Under the pieces are notes generated by a model. That model saw only the letters and a program-made list of their open reading frames with translations, did no database searches and was not told the DNA's origin. Source: Alkalibacillus haloalkaliphilus (GTDB lineage Bacteria; Bacillota; Bacilli; Bacillales; Alkalibacillaceae). From it: DNA of 64,000 nt. Positions 25,324 to 34,266 of this stretch are shown here, in pieces. The DNA is taken from NCBI RefSeq assembly GCF_007991275.1, contig NZ_BJYA01000010.1, forward strand, positions 58,625 to 122,624, in the 5' to 3' direction. Made by a program: the position numbers and the translations under genes. Within the stretch, counting starts at the first letter, position 1, and each line of letters begins with the position of its first letter.

Positions 25324-26106
25324 CTAATCAACTAATCCAAAATACTCTTCCATTGTTAACCCAGATTCGTAAATACTTGTTGCTAATTCTTCACCAACAT
25401 ATCTTAAATGCCACGGTTCGTAATTATAACCTGTAATATCACTTTTTCCTTCAAGGTAACGTACGATGAATCCATAATGGTGACTGTTGTCTGCAACCCA
25501 CTCACCCTCAGGCGTATCACTAAAACCTTCACCTAGTCGCAAACTAAACGATTCGGCTGATACGTCCATCGCTAAACCTGTCTGGTGTTCACTATGTCCA
25601 GGCTGAGCAGAATATTGCTCGGCATGCTCCTCTCCATGTCGATCTACATTTGAAGCAAATACGACTTCTTGCGTTTGTTCTGAACGATAGCCGGAAATGG
25701 CATATAATTCATAACCATCTTCGCTAGCTCCCTCAAACAATTCCTCTAAAGCATGAGCAGCTTCTTCACGCATATACATTCTCTCTTCAGCTACAACATG
25801 AAAATCAACATCAGGTACCATTAAATCTGGCGGTTCATAACCTTCAGGCAAACGGCGATCTTTATTAACTATGACATCGATTGCGTTTGGGTCAGGGACA
25901 ATAACCGCTTCACCATCTTCAGTAGGTTCCCCTTCATGTCTAGAAGCATCAAGAACATTTATATTATCTTTATTTTCAAGCCCTACTTCAATCGAATTAT
26001 AATCTTGGCCTACTAAGTTATCTAAATCAACTGTGTTGTTTTGACATGCACTAATAATTAATAACATGCATACAATAAACGTGGTGTGTAATAATCTTGA
26101 AGACAT
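25324..26106 (-). CDS. Lipoprotein D-alanyl-D-alanine carboxypeptidase (VanY/LdcB type, M15B)
   Basis: 260 residues. The signal peptide ends in LLIISACQ, giving a lipidated Cys21. After an acidic linker the M15B domain shows SGYRSEQTQ, the zinc site GHSEHQTGLAMDV and EPWHLRYVG. It trims D-alanine from peptidoglycan stem peptides on the outer face of the membrane. There is no vancomycin-resistance gene nearby, so a housekeeping role such as that of YodJ is likely. Confidence 0.9.
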   Translation of the reverse strand: MSSRLLHTTFIVCMLLIISACQNNTVDLDNLVGQDYNSIEVGLENKDNINVLDASRHEGEPTEDGEAVIVPDPNAIDVIVNKDRRLPEGYEPPDLMVPDVDFHVVAEERMYMREEAAHALEELFEGASEDGYELYAISGYRSEQTQEVVFASNVDRHGEEHAEQYSAQPGHSEHQTGLAMDVSAESFSLRLGEGFSDTPEGEWVADNSHHYGFIVRYLEGKSDITGYNYEPWHLRYVGEELATSIYESGLTMEEYFGLVD

Positions 26107-26182
26107 CTAATTCCCCATTCTAAAATTTTTCTTGTCCCCATTATAATACAACTATGTGAATTGTAATATAGCAAAAACAAGA

Positions 26183-26209
26183 AAAAGCTGCCGTTTAATG
26201 GCAGCTTTT
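26183..26209 (-). terminator. Terminator of the IDEAL-domain gene
   Basis: AAAAGCTGCC (26183-26192) pairs perfectly with GGCAGCTTTT (26200-26209). Confidence 0.85.
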
Positions 26210-26228
26210 AGTCTCAGTAGATACTTAT

Positions 26229-26468
26229 TTATTTAACATACTTCGCATATTGCTCACTTAATGCATTAAATTGTTCAATGTCTTGTTGGTCAATTGCATC
26301 ATTAATTTGTTCTTCAAGTCGATGTTTATTAAATTCGAATACCATTTCATCAAGCAACAATCTTGAAGCTAGTTTAAATTCATATGGAACTTCACGTCTA
26401 GCTTTAATCGCGATCGTTTTCGGAAACTGATATCTAATTAGTACATAAGAGGTAACTTGATTCTTCAT
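26229..26468 (-). CDS. IDEAL-domain protein
   Basis: 79 residues. The C-terminal half, LLLDEMVFEFNKHRLEEQI followed by a short helix ending FNALSEQYAKYV, fits the IDEAL domain, a small helical module in Firmicutes proteins. The N-terminal half has no feature I recognise. Function unknown; some IDEAL proteins bind partners such as competence factors. Single gene with its own terminator. Confidence 0.75.
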   Translation of the reverse strand: MKNQVTSYVLIRYQFPKTIAIKARREVPYEFKLASRLLLDEMVFEFNKHRLEEQINDAIDQQDIEQFNALSEQYAKYVK

Positions 26469-26653
26469 GTCCCTTCCCCCTTACTCCTTTTTTCTATTAT
26501 CCTAAATTTCACTTCGAATTGCAACAATTTTCTGAACCTTTAATGTAATTTATTCATTTAGTGTACTAATGTGTTTGTGCTTTTTAAGAAAAAGTTTAAA
26601 TTTCGGGAGTTTTCTTATGAGGGTCTTTCTTATACATCATATGTAAAAAAACA

Positions 26654-26677
26654 CCCTGACGTTATGATACGTCAGGG
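26654..26677 (-). terminator. Terminator of the acidic secreted protein gene
   Basis: CCCTGACG (26654-26661) pairs with CGTCAGGG (26670-26677); a T-run follows on the minus strand. Confidence 0.85.
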
Positions 26678-26746
26678 CTAATTCCTCTTGTTGGGAGAGA
26701 GGTGTATATGAACTTTGTGTAAGAACACAAAGGTTCACCAAATTCA

Positions 26747-27739
26747 TTAACGGTTACCGTTACCTGGACCTCCATTGCCATTGCCATTTCCATTACCAGG
26801 TCCACCGTTACTGTTTCCGTTTCCGTTTCCATTGCCTGGTCCATCACCATTGTTAGGACCTTTGCCATTACTGTTTCCAGGACCACCGCGGTCTTTGTTT
26901 TGACCAGGTGCTTGATCACTATTACCAGGACCACCATCATTAGAACGGTCTTCCTTATTAGCTTCTACTTCATCTTCTTTGCTTGATTGATCTGTTTCTT
27001 CAGACTCTTCATTAGAAGATTCTTGTTCTTCATTAGAAGACTCTTCAGATGAATCTTCCTCTACTGATTCATCGTCATTTTCATTTCCTTCTTCTGAAAA
27101 TTCATCAGTAATCTCGTTTAATTGTTCAAGCAAGCTTTCGACTTCTTCTTCGCTATATTTGTTTTCTAAACGTTCAAGAGAACGCTCAATATTACGTTTT
27201 AAAGCTGCTTTCGCTACTGGATTTTTCTTATCTTCCATTGCTTTAGCTAATGATAGTACGTTTTGGCCAATTTGCTTAGAATCAGATGACTCTTCATCTT
27301 CTTCAGTTGATTCTTCGTCTTCTTCTGAACCTTCTTCATCGTCTTCTTCTAAGCCTTCTTCCTCTTCGTACCCTTCTTCTTCACGGTGTTCATTTGCTTC
27401 TTCTAATACGGTTACGACCGCATCAAGGTGGGCTTCAGCACTCTCTAAATCGCCAGCTTGATAAGCCTCAAATGCTTGCTCTAATTCTTCTACTGACCAT
27501 TCTAAAATACTTTGTGCTAACTCTCCATCACCTTGTTCAATGGCAACTGCTAACTCATTTGATAACATCGTGTAGTATGTAAATAATTGCTCTTCTAGGG
27601 ATTGCTGTTGTTCTGCAACCTCTTCTGTGTCTACTTCTTCTGCATCTTCATCATTAGCTGTAATTCCTAATGGGCTCAAAAATAGCGAACCTGTTAATGT
27701 TGTTGCAGTTAACGAGTAGAATAATTTTTTTGAATTCAT
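26747..27739 (-). CDS. Secreted acidic protein with DUF5667-like helices and a Gly-Asn-Pro repeat tail
   Basis: 330 residues. A signal peptide (about 1-28) precedes helical segments (about 45-110 and 155-205) typical of DUF5667-like exported proteins. Glu/Asp/Ser-rich linkers separate them. From about residue 272 the tail is built of GPGN and GNGNG repeats, certainly disordered. The composition resembles the tail of RsgI at 40785 in this window. Net charge is strongly negative, as expected for a halophile surface protein. A cell-wall or matrix function is possible; I see no catalytic motif. The shorter ORF at 26662-26940 is a frame shadow of the repeats. Confidence 0.75.
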   Translation of the reverse strand: MNSKKLFYSLTATTLTGSLFLSPLGITANDEDAEEVDTEEVAEQQQSLEEQLFTYYTMLSNELAVAIEQGDGELAQSILEWSVEELEQAFEAYQAGDLESAEAHLDAVVTVLEEANEHREEEGYEEEEGLEEDDEEGSEEDEESTEEDEESSDSKQIGQNVLSLAKAMEDKKNPVAKAALKRNIERSLERLENKYSEEEVESLLEQLNEITDEFSEEGNENDDESVEEDSSEESSNEEQESSNEESEETDQSSKEDEVEANKEDRSNDGGPGNSDQAPGQNKDRGGPGNSNGKGPNNGDGPGNGNGNGNSNGGPGNGNGNGNGGPGNGNR

Positions 27740-27834
27740 CTGCTCACCCTTTGTTTTATTTATTTGCTACATCATTACGTATAGGCTTGGTGTTTTTGTG
27801 GGGGTTTTTAAACAAATCTTTTGAAAAATTAATT

Positions 27835-27871
27835 AAAAAAGCCTCTGCTACATTGTTATAGCAAAGGCTTT
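27835..27871 (-). terminator. Terminator of the flavoprotein gene
   Basis: 27835-27850 pairs with 27859-27871 (GCCTCTGCTA against TAGCAAAGGC, one mismatch) with A and T tracts at the ends. Confidence 0.75.
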
Positions 27872-27875
27872 GATT

Positions 27876-28472
27876 TTATTGCGAGATTTTTTGAGTTATT
27901 TCATATGTTCGCTTCGCTTGATGCTTCACAGCTTGCTCCACATCATCTTGTAAATTCCCTTCTCCATCCACTTGAGCACTCGTCCCGTATGGATTCCCTC
28001 CTGAGGCAAAGATCGAATCATCCGTATAACCAGGTGGTGCAATAATAGCACCCCAATGGTACATTGATGTGTAAAAGTGCATGATGGTTTGCTCTTGGCC
28101 ACCATGTGCATTTTGAGCTGTTGTCATCGCACTTACAACTTTGTTAGCAAGTTTGCCTTCCATCCAAAGGCCACCTGCTTGGTCCATAAATTGTTTTACT
28201 TGTGCTGGAACGTTACCGAATCGAGTCGGTAAACTAAAAATAAAACCGTCAGCCCATTCTAAGTCTTCTACTTGAGCTTCTTGTACATCTTTCGTACTGT
28301 CATAATGATCTTTCCATGCTGGGTTTTGAGCGATCGCCTCTTCTGGTGCCGTCTCAGGAATTTTAACTAACTTAACTTCTGCACCGGCCTGTTTTAACGC
28401 TTCTTCTGTCCATTGAGCCATTTTATAATTGGCACCAGTTGAACTATAATAAAATACTGCCATCTTCGTCAT
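27876..28472 (-). CDS. WrbA-type NAD(P)H:quinone oxidoreductase
   Basis: 198 residues from ATG 28472, preceded by AGGAAGGGTG. The flavodoxin-like fold shows the FMN-phosphate loop YYSSTGANYKMA, the sequence SLPTRFGNVPAQVKQFMDQ and the GGQEQT loop typical of WrbA. It reduces quinones by two electrons and limits oxidative damage. It lies alone, between the acidic secreted protein and a GNAT gene. Confidence 0.9.
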   Translation of the reverse strand: MTKMAVFYYSSTGANYKMAQWTEEALKQAGAEVKLVKIPETAPEEAIAQNPAWKDHYDSTKDVQEAQVEDLEWADGFIFSLPTRFGNVPAQVKQFMDQAGGLWMEGKLANKVVSAMTTAQNAHGGQEQTIMHFYTSMYHWGAIIAPPGYTDDSIFASGGNPYGTSAQVDGEGNLQDDVEQAVKHQAKRTYEITQKISQ

Positions 28473-28549
28473 AAAAAACACCCTTCCTTAAGAGAACATT
28501 TTCTGATTGTCAGTATAAATGTGCCCATAAAGAAGGATGTTTAAACGGA

Positions 28550-29095
28550 TTATTGAACTTCTGAAGAGGCAAGAGCTCCTTTTAGCTGTTCTAAGTCTTC
28601 CCAGCCGTATGCTGTTTCTTCATAAGTACCTTTTCCTATCGTAACGTTATCTGCTTCGATTTTTCTTGCTCCTAATCGAACATAAAACTGACCATATGGA
28701 TTATCAGTTAAAATCCAAACTAACAATGATTCATAACCTAATTCTTCACATTCTTGAATAAATGTGTACAACAACTTTTGACCGAATCCCTTTCGTTGAT
28801 GAGATGGCAAAATATAAATGTCATAAATTTCGCCATCAAGCTGCGTATGTTCTGTTCGTGACTTACCACCTGAAATAAATCCAACAATGTCTCCTTCAGT
28901 TGATTCGACAACGAACACATGGTGATGAGATGAGCGTAAAGTCGTTTCCCACATAATTTTTCTATTCTCAAATGAAGTAACTTGTTGTAAGTCATCTTCT
29001 TGTATAATTGGTTCATATGTTAATTTCCATGTTTCATCATGTACGCTTGCTATTTGCTCTGCGTCGATCACAGTTGCTTTTCTAACCTTGACCAT
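28550..29095 (-). CDS. GNAT-family N-acetyltransferase
   Basis: 181 residues. The acetyl-CoA binding motif appears as ILPSHQRKGFGQKLLYTFIQE (shortened here to its core QRKGFG), preceded by VGFISGGKSR and followed by GARKIEADNVTIGKGTYEE. The substrate is not readable. It lies 18 bp downstream of azlD in the same direction and may be the tail of the azlCD transcript. Confidence 0.85.
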   Translation of the reverse strand: MVKVRKATVIDAEQIASVHDETWKLTYEPIIQEDDLQQVTSFENRKIMWETTLRSSHHHVFVVESTEGDIVGFISGGKSRTEHTQLDGEIYDIYILPSHQRKGFGQKLLYTFIQECEELGYESLLVWILTDNPYGQFYVRLGARKIEADNVTIGKGTYEETAYGWEDLEQLKGALASSEVQ

Positions 29096-29113
29096 ACAAC
29101 CCCACCTTTACAG

Positions 29114-29407
29114 CTACATAGTTAATAAAAATACCGTTAAAATTGCACCCACTACAGCAAAGATAACATTTAAATTAAATAATGCAATAATGGTTGCCGT
29201 TAAACCGCCTAGCAATCCAATCCATGGTTGTTCTGGGATAACCGTCATAATACCCGGGAATACCAATGCCCCTAATGCTGCAAAAGGAATCGCATTTAAC
29301 CAACGATTGAGCCAAGGTCTTAGCGAGATCTTTTCCATAATAAAAGCTGGGATGAATCGTGGAACCATAGTTACAATGGCCATCCCAATAATCGTTGCCA
29401 TAATCAT
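29114..29407 (-). CDS. azlD: Branched-chain amino acid exporter subunit AzlD
   Basis: 97 residues with three to four membrane helices and the family's RFIPAFIMEKISLRPWLNRW region. It overlaps azlC by 4 bp (ATGA). AzlCD exports leucine analogues and other branched-chain amino acids in Bacillus. No Lrp-type azlB regulator is next to it. Confidence 0.88.
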   Translation of the reverse strand: MIMATIIGMAIVTMVPRFIPAFIMEKISLRPWLNRWLNAIPFAALGALVFPGIMTVIPEQPWIGLLGGLTATIIALFNLNVIFAVVGAILTVFLLTM

Positions 29408-30144
29408 GCTTCTTCCTCCTTTAACAGCACAATTCCTAGAAAGCTAGCTAATATAGTCGATACTACAATTGCCCAGCCAACTTCCAGACCAACTTGTTCC
29501 ATTAATATGTAATTAATTAACATAGCAGAAATGGCAATAATCCCGACTCGCCATTCTTTTTTTACAGATGGTACAAGTAGACCAATAAACATTGCATAAA
29601 GCGCTATTCCCATACTGTCACTTAATGTAGTTGGCAACGCATCTCCAATAATTGCACCTAGGAAGCTTCCAAACACCCATGAAAAATAAGCAACTAAAAT
29701 TAGTGAAGCAAAGAAATACATACCGTGTTGTTTTTTTGATTCCTCTCCATTTAAAGATGAGACAGCGAACGTTTCGTCAGTAAGACCTAATGATAGACCA
29801 AACTTTGACCTAAGAGGCAATGTTCGTATTTTATTCATAAACGACATACTCATGACAAAGTGACGAAAGTTTAGCACGAACGTTGCCACAACAATTTGTA
29901 AAAACAAGGCTCCTTGTGCAATCATATTCGCTGCCATAAACTGAGCGGCCCCAGCAAAAACAAGCACACTCATCATCGTTGTTTCAAAGGTGGTTAACCC
30001 TGATTGCTTTGCTAGAACGCCGTAAGCAATGGCAATCGGTAAATACCCTAGAAAGATTGGAAAGCCAGCTACAGCGCCATTTTTAATGGCTGTATATCTC
30101 GTCTGTTCTTCTGAATAGTTAACTGCTGTTTCTATATTTCCCAC
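29404..30144 (-). CDS. azlC: Branched-chain amino acid exporter subunit AzlC
   Basis: 246 residues, seven to eight membrane helices, with GAVAGFPIFLGYLPIAIAYG and FAGAAQFMAANMI, the conserved AzlC signatures, and LGLTDETFAV. Forms a two-subunit exporter with the overlapping azlD. A BtuF-like gene lies 38 bp upstream. Confidence 0.9.
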   Translation of the reverse strand: MGNIETAVNYSEEQTRYTAIKNGAVAGFPIFLGYLPIAIAYGVLAKQSGLTTFETTMMSVLVFAGAAQFMAANMIAQGALFLQIVVATFVLNFRHFVMSMSFMNKIRTLPLRSKFGLSLGLTDETFAVSSLNGEESKKQHGMYFFASLILVAYFSWVFGSFLGAIIGDALPTTLSDSMGIALYAMFIGLLVPSVKKEWRVGIIAISAMLINYILMEQVGLEVGWAIVVSTILASFLGIVLLKEEEA

Positions 30145-30182
30145 TGCTTATACCTTCTCTCTTGTTATTCCTCTACAGTTGA

Positions 30183-30968
30183 TCAAGACGCTGGATAATA
30201 TGTTGGATGCAGTAAGTGAGCAAGTTTCTTTAATCCTTCTAACAAGCGAGGGGATGGTCTGCAATACAAATACTCCTCTAATATGTGAATTTGATCACTC
30301 TGAACCGCTCTAAGCTGGTTTGCTCCTTCACGTTTTTTCAAAATGTCTGGGTTCATTTTCTTCTCTTGCACCCCAACCCACACCATACAAATTTCATCAG
30401 GATCTCTTTGAATGACTTCATCCCACTCAACTTGAATACTAGCTTCTTCATAGTCTGAAAAGACATTTGACGCCCCAGCTAACTCACTTATATAAGACAG
30501 CCAGTTTTTCTGCCCAGGTGTAAAAATCGGTTTCGGCCACCATTCCCAGTAGATTTTCTTTTTATTAGGAATTGAATTAGCAATTGTACGGTACTCATTA
30601 ATCACTTGATAATAATCATCATAAGCTTGTTGCGCCTTTTGTTCTTTTCCAATTTTCTTCCCTACTGTTAAAAGGTCATCTGCTATTTCATCTAATGAAT
30701 TAGGATCTAAAATGATATACGGCATTTGTTCTTCTTCTAACCGCTCAATGTTCTTCTCCATACCTGGAACACTTAAAGAGGCTAACACTAAATCTGGCTG
30801 TAATGCTTTCACTTTATCTATATCAATATTTAAATCCCGCCCCACTCTTGGAAGTTTAGTAATCGACTGTGGCCAATCACTATCATCATCTACACCAACG
30901 AGTAAATCGATCGCATCTAAATAAGCTAAAATCTCAGTATTACTTGGACAAATCGATACAATACGCAT
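30183..30968 (-). CDS. BtuF-like periplasmic-binding-fold protein without a signal peptide
   Basis: 261 residues beginning MRIVSICPSNTEILAYLDAID, the N-terminal strand of cobalamin/iron-type (TroA-fold) binding proteins. It also has PRVGRDLNIDIDKVKALQPDLVLAS in two parts, and a central PNKKKIYWEWWPKPIFTPG. No signal peptide or lipobox precedes the domain, and no ABC partner is next to it. It is therefore probably cytoplasmic, as in annotated 'cobalamin-binding proteins' of Bacilli. Only 10 bp separate it from chrA, suggesting co-transcription. The ligand is unknown. Confidence 0.75.
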   Translation of the reverse strand: MRIVSICPSNTEILAYLDAIDLLVGVDDDSDWPQSITKLPRVGRDLNIDIDKVKALQPDLVLASLSVPGMEKNIERLEEEQMPYIILDPNSLDEIADDLLTVGKKIGKEQKAQQAYDDYYQVINEYRTIANSIPNKKKIYWEWWPKPIFTPGQKNWLSYISELAGASNVFSDYEEASIQVEWDEVIQRDPDEICMVWVGVQEKKMNPDILKKREGANQLRAVQSDQIHILEEYLYCRPSPRLLEGLKKLAHLLHPTYYPAS

Positions 30969-30978
30969 GTTAACACCC

Positions 30979-32157
30979 CTACATTAAGAGACTTAATAAA
31001 ATATATACGACAACGACGATAATTACGACAAGCCAAGCTGGACGTTTCCAAAATTGTAATAAACTAAAACCTAACAAAGCAACAGCAAAATCTAACTCTG
31101 TCATAATTCCACTCGTAAAGATCGGATGATAAAACGCAGCTATTAAAATACCAACAACAGCAGCATTAACCCCAAGTAGTGCAGCTCCTACATATTTCAT
31201 CTGACGTAACTGTTGCCAAAACGGCAGTATTCCAATAATCAGTAAAAAGGATGGTAAGAAAATAGCAATCGTTGCTACTAACATACCTGGTATACCATGA
31301 ATAATCGTTCCTAAGTAGCTCGAAAATGTAAAGAGTGGTCCTGGAATCGCTTGAGCTGCACCATAACCTGCTAAAAACATGTCTTCACTAATTAAACCGC
31401 TTGGGACAAGTTCACGCTCAAGCAATGGTAAGACAACGTGACCTCCACCGAAAACAATTGAACCTACTCGGTAAAAGATATCAAACAACTCTATGTAAAT
31501 ATGGTTATAAAAGTGATTAATAATTGGCAACAACGCCAATAACGCTACAAAAATTGATAAAGAAATAGCGCCTAACTTCTTAGAGAAGGTCATAACCGTT
31601 TCTGCTTCATTAGGCTTAGCTATATTTTTAAAATAAATCGCACCGATTAATGCCGCTAACGCTATTACGACTAATTGTGTTATTGCAAATGGAAATAAGA
31701 GTAACACCGTAGCAGAACCTACTAATAAGGCTATACGGGGTAAATCAGGTGCAAGCTTTTTCCCCATATTCAAAACGGCATGTGCCACTACCGCTACTGC
31801 TACAACTTTTAGAGCACCGATCCATACTGCATCAGCTAGGTCTAGTTGAATAACGTACCAAGCAAAGATCGTAAGTATAAGCACTGATGGTAAAGTAAAG
31901 CCAATCCACGCTAATAAACCACCGATTAAACCTCCACGTAACATTCCAATAGATATACCAACTTGACTACTAGCTGGACCAGGTAGGAATTGACATAATG
32001 CTATGAGGTCGGCATACATTTGATCTGAAAGCCACTTACGCCTTTGGACATATTCTTCTTGAAAGTAGGCTAAATGAGCGACTGGTCCACCAAAAGATGT
32101 GAAACCTAAGCGGGTTGCAATTAAGAAAATTTCTATGTATCTTGATAACCGTTCCAA
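30979..32157 (-). CDS. chrA: Chromate transporter ChrA, two-domain form
   Basis: 392 residues with ten or more membrane helices. The CHR domain occurs twice: FTSFGGPVAHLAYFQEEY and QFLPGPASSQVG in the first half, VFGGGHVVLPLLE and QAIPGPLFTFSSYLG in the second. This is the long-chain (fused) CHR family, which exports chromate in tested members. Natural substrates in unpolluted habitats are uncertain. It precedes the BtuF-like gene on the same strand. Confidence 0.92.
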   Translation of the reverse strand: MERLSRYIEIFLIATRLGFTSFGGPVAHLAYFQEEYVQRRKWLSDQMYADLIALCQFLPGPASSQVGISIGMLRGGLIGGLLAWIGFTLPSVLILTIFAWYVIQLDLADAVWIGALKVVAVAVVAHAVLNMGKKLAPDLPRIALLVGSATVLLLFPFAITQLVVIALAALIGAIYFKNIAKPNEAETVMTFSKKLGAISLSIFVALLALLPIINHFYNHIYIELFDIFYRVGSIVFGGGHVVLPLLERELVPSGLISEDMFLAGYGAAQAIPGPLFTFSSYLGTIIHGIPGMLVATIAIFLPSFLLIIGILPFWQQLRQMKYVGAALLGVNAAVVGILIAAFYHPIFTSGIMTELDFAVALLGFSLLQFWKRPAWLVVIIVVVVYILLSLLM

Positions 32158-32200
32158 CTAAGATCCCCCAATTATTAAATCTTGTTTATATTAAATGTAA

Positions 32201-32234
32201 GAAAAGAGACTGCATATTTATACAGCCTCTTTTC
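32201..32234 (-). terminator. Terminator of the chemoreceptor gene
   Basis: GAAAAGAG (32201-32208) pairs with CTCTTTTC (32227-32234), with an inner imperfect CTG/CAG pairing. Confidence 0.75.
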
Positions 32235-32284
32235 ATTATATCTTGCAAAAACTTATAATGCTATATTGATGTTTACTTGTTTAA

Positions 32285-34060
32285 TTATAGTTTAAACTTC
32301 TGAACTTGACCATCTAAGTCGTCTGCTAGTTTAGATAAATCGTTAGCTGCTCTTGTGATCTCATCCATTGAGCTATGAGCTTGCTCTACTGATGCAGCGG
32401 TTTCTTCAACACCAGCTGCTGACTCTTCAGATATTGAAGCAATTTCTTCTACTGATTTATTCATTTCTTGACTATCGTTCATAACTTCTTTCAAGCTAGA
32501 TGTAATCTCTTGAATTTTACCAACAACTTCGTTAATTGAATCATTAATTTTAATGAATCTTTGTTGTGTATTTTTAATTTGTTCAGAACCTTCTTCTACT
32601 TCTGTATATCCTGACTCTAATGATTTCGTCACTTCTTTCGATTCAGTTTGAATTGAATCTACAATAGTTGTAATATCACCAACTGAGTGACTTACTTGTT
32701 CTGCTAATTTGCGCACTTCATCCGCTACAACTGCAAACCCTTTACCGTGCTCACCAGCTCTTGCTGCTTCAATTGCAGCGTTTAACGCAAGTAGATTTGT
32801 TTGTTCAGCAATATCTTCAATTACTTGTACAAGTTTTGAAATTTCATTAGATTGCTTGTCTAACCCTTTAACTTTTTCAACTGAATCTTCAACTATAGAG
32901 TGGATTTGTTGCATTTGTGATACTGACTGCGTCATTAGCTCACGGCCTTCGTCAGCCATTGACAAGACTTCTTCTGAGGCATGTGACACATTGTCTCCAT
33001 TTTCATAAGACGTTTGCACCTTTTTCACTAATTGATCCATCATTTCAGAAATGGATGAAGCACTTTGAGCTTGAGTTTCAGAACCTGATGATAACTCTTG
33101 CATAGTTGATGCAATTTGTTCACTACCTTCACTCACTTCTTGAGCCGAACGGTTTACTAACTCACTTTGGTTCGTCAGTGAACCAGAAGCGTCTGAAACT
33201 TTACCAATAATATTTTGAAGGTTTGCTTTCATTGTGTTCATTGAGTTAGCAAGACTGCCAATTTCATCATGGCCTTTGTAATTCACATCATTTACTGATA
33301 AGTCACCTTCTGCAATTTGGTCTGCAACTTTAACGACAGAGTTAATATTCTTTTTAACGTTACGGCTTATAATCGTTAGTAAAATAATCGCTATAATGAC
33401 AGAGGCAATTAAGCCAGCGACTAAGTATGCTTGAATTTGAAACATCGCATTTCTCGTCTCAACAGCAGAAGCATTAAAGTCTTGCACAACCATACCTCTA
33501 AGTTCCTGAAGCATGTCCACTGTATCTCCTCGAAGGCTTGTGACTACAGCCCTTGAACCTAATGCATCTTGTTCATCACGGTTACCGATCGCGACAACAA
33601 TTTCATCATTAACTATTTCAGTAATGCGTTCATTGTTAGTCATAATTTCATCCATCATGGCGTTTTGTTCACTACTTAAACCAGGGCGCACCTGTTCTTC
33701 TAAAGCAATAAACTCTTCATTTAGATCTCTATAACCATTGACATAATTATTAGTTTTCAAAAGCACATAATCACTAATCATTATATCTTTTTCATTAAAG
33801 ACAGAAGCCATTTCCCCTACGGTAATCGCTTCTTCACTTAACTCTACTTGCTCATTAATCGTCTGGTCAGACAAGTACGCTTGTAGAAAAACAAGCCCTG
33901 AAGCTGCAGAAAATAATAATAATGTGATAGCAAAAACGAGACCATACTTTTTTCCAATTGACATGTTAAGTAAGGTACCTTTACGTTTTGACTTTTTTTG
34001 ACTCTTTTTCTCTTTTTTATCCTTTGGTAACTTCACTTTCTTCTGCCCATTCTTTCCCAT
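32285..34060 (-). CDS. Methyl-accepting chemotaxis protein with a lysine-rich N-terminal tail
   Basis: 591 residues from ATG 34060, 6 nt after AGGGGG. Membrane helices at about 40-62 and 209-231 bracket an extracytoplasmic four-helix-bundle sensor. A HAMP domain (about 232-285) follows, then a signalling domain with the hairpin tip [20 protein letters not shown] (20 residues of the conserved core). The first 28 residues contain 13 Lys and one Arg, an unusual cytoplasmic tail. The ligand is unknown. The last residues QVQKFKL lack the NWETF-type tether for CheR. Confidence 0.9.
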   Translation of the reverse strand: MGKNGQKKVKLPKDKKEKKSQKKSKRKGTLLNMSIGKKYGLVFAITLLLFSAASGLVFLQAYLSDQTINEQVELSEEAITVGEMASVFNEKDIMISDYVLLKTNNYVNGYRDLNEEFIALEEQVRPGLSSEQNAMMDEIMTNNERITEIVNDEIVVAIGNRDEQDALGSRAVVTSLRGDTVDMLQELRGMVVQDFNASAVETRNAMFQIQAYLVAGLIASVIIAIILLTIISRNVKKNINSVVKVADQIAEGDLSVNDVNYKGHDEIGSLANSMNTMKANLQNIIGKVSDASGSLTNQSELVNRSAQEVSEGSEQIASTMQELSSGSETQAQSASSISEMMDQLVKKVQTSYENGDNVSHASEEVLSMADEGRELMTQSVSQMQQIHSIVEDSVEKVKGLDKQSNEISKLVQVIEDIAEQTNLLALNAAIEAARAGEHGKGFAVVADEVRKLAEQVSHSVGDITTIVDSIQTESKEVTKSLESGYTEVEEGSEQIKNTQQRFIKINDSINEVVGKIQEITSSLKEVMNDSQEMNKSVEEIASISEESAAGVEETAASVEQAHSSMDEITRAANDLSKLADDLDGQVQKFKL

Positions 34061-34266
34061 GCTAATCCCCCTAAAATCCAACAAGAGTTTCCTTATTTAC
34101 ATGAATTTTCACAATAAAATATTAATTTTAGATTAGCATAGGCTTCGACAAAAAACAACGTTATATTATCAATATTTACATAAAAATTAAGTCTTGATTC
34201 ACAGTATAAATGACTTATAATTAACCAAAACCTTACTGTAACTCGTTTCCTAATCAACCTTTTGAC

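Noticed and set aside
26662..26940. Minus-strand ORF rich in Met, Val and Thr
   Set aside because: It is another frame of the GNGN-repeat region of the secreted protein at 26747, and has no ribosome-binding site.
28482..28549. Terminator between the GNAT and flavoprotein genes
   Set aside because: The only inverted arms are far apart (loop over 50 bases) and have no T-run.
34085..34266. SigD-type promoter for the chemoreceptor
   Set aside because: TAAA is present in the A/T-rich leader, but no GCCGATAT-like -10 follows at the right distance.
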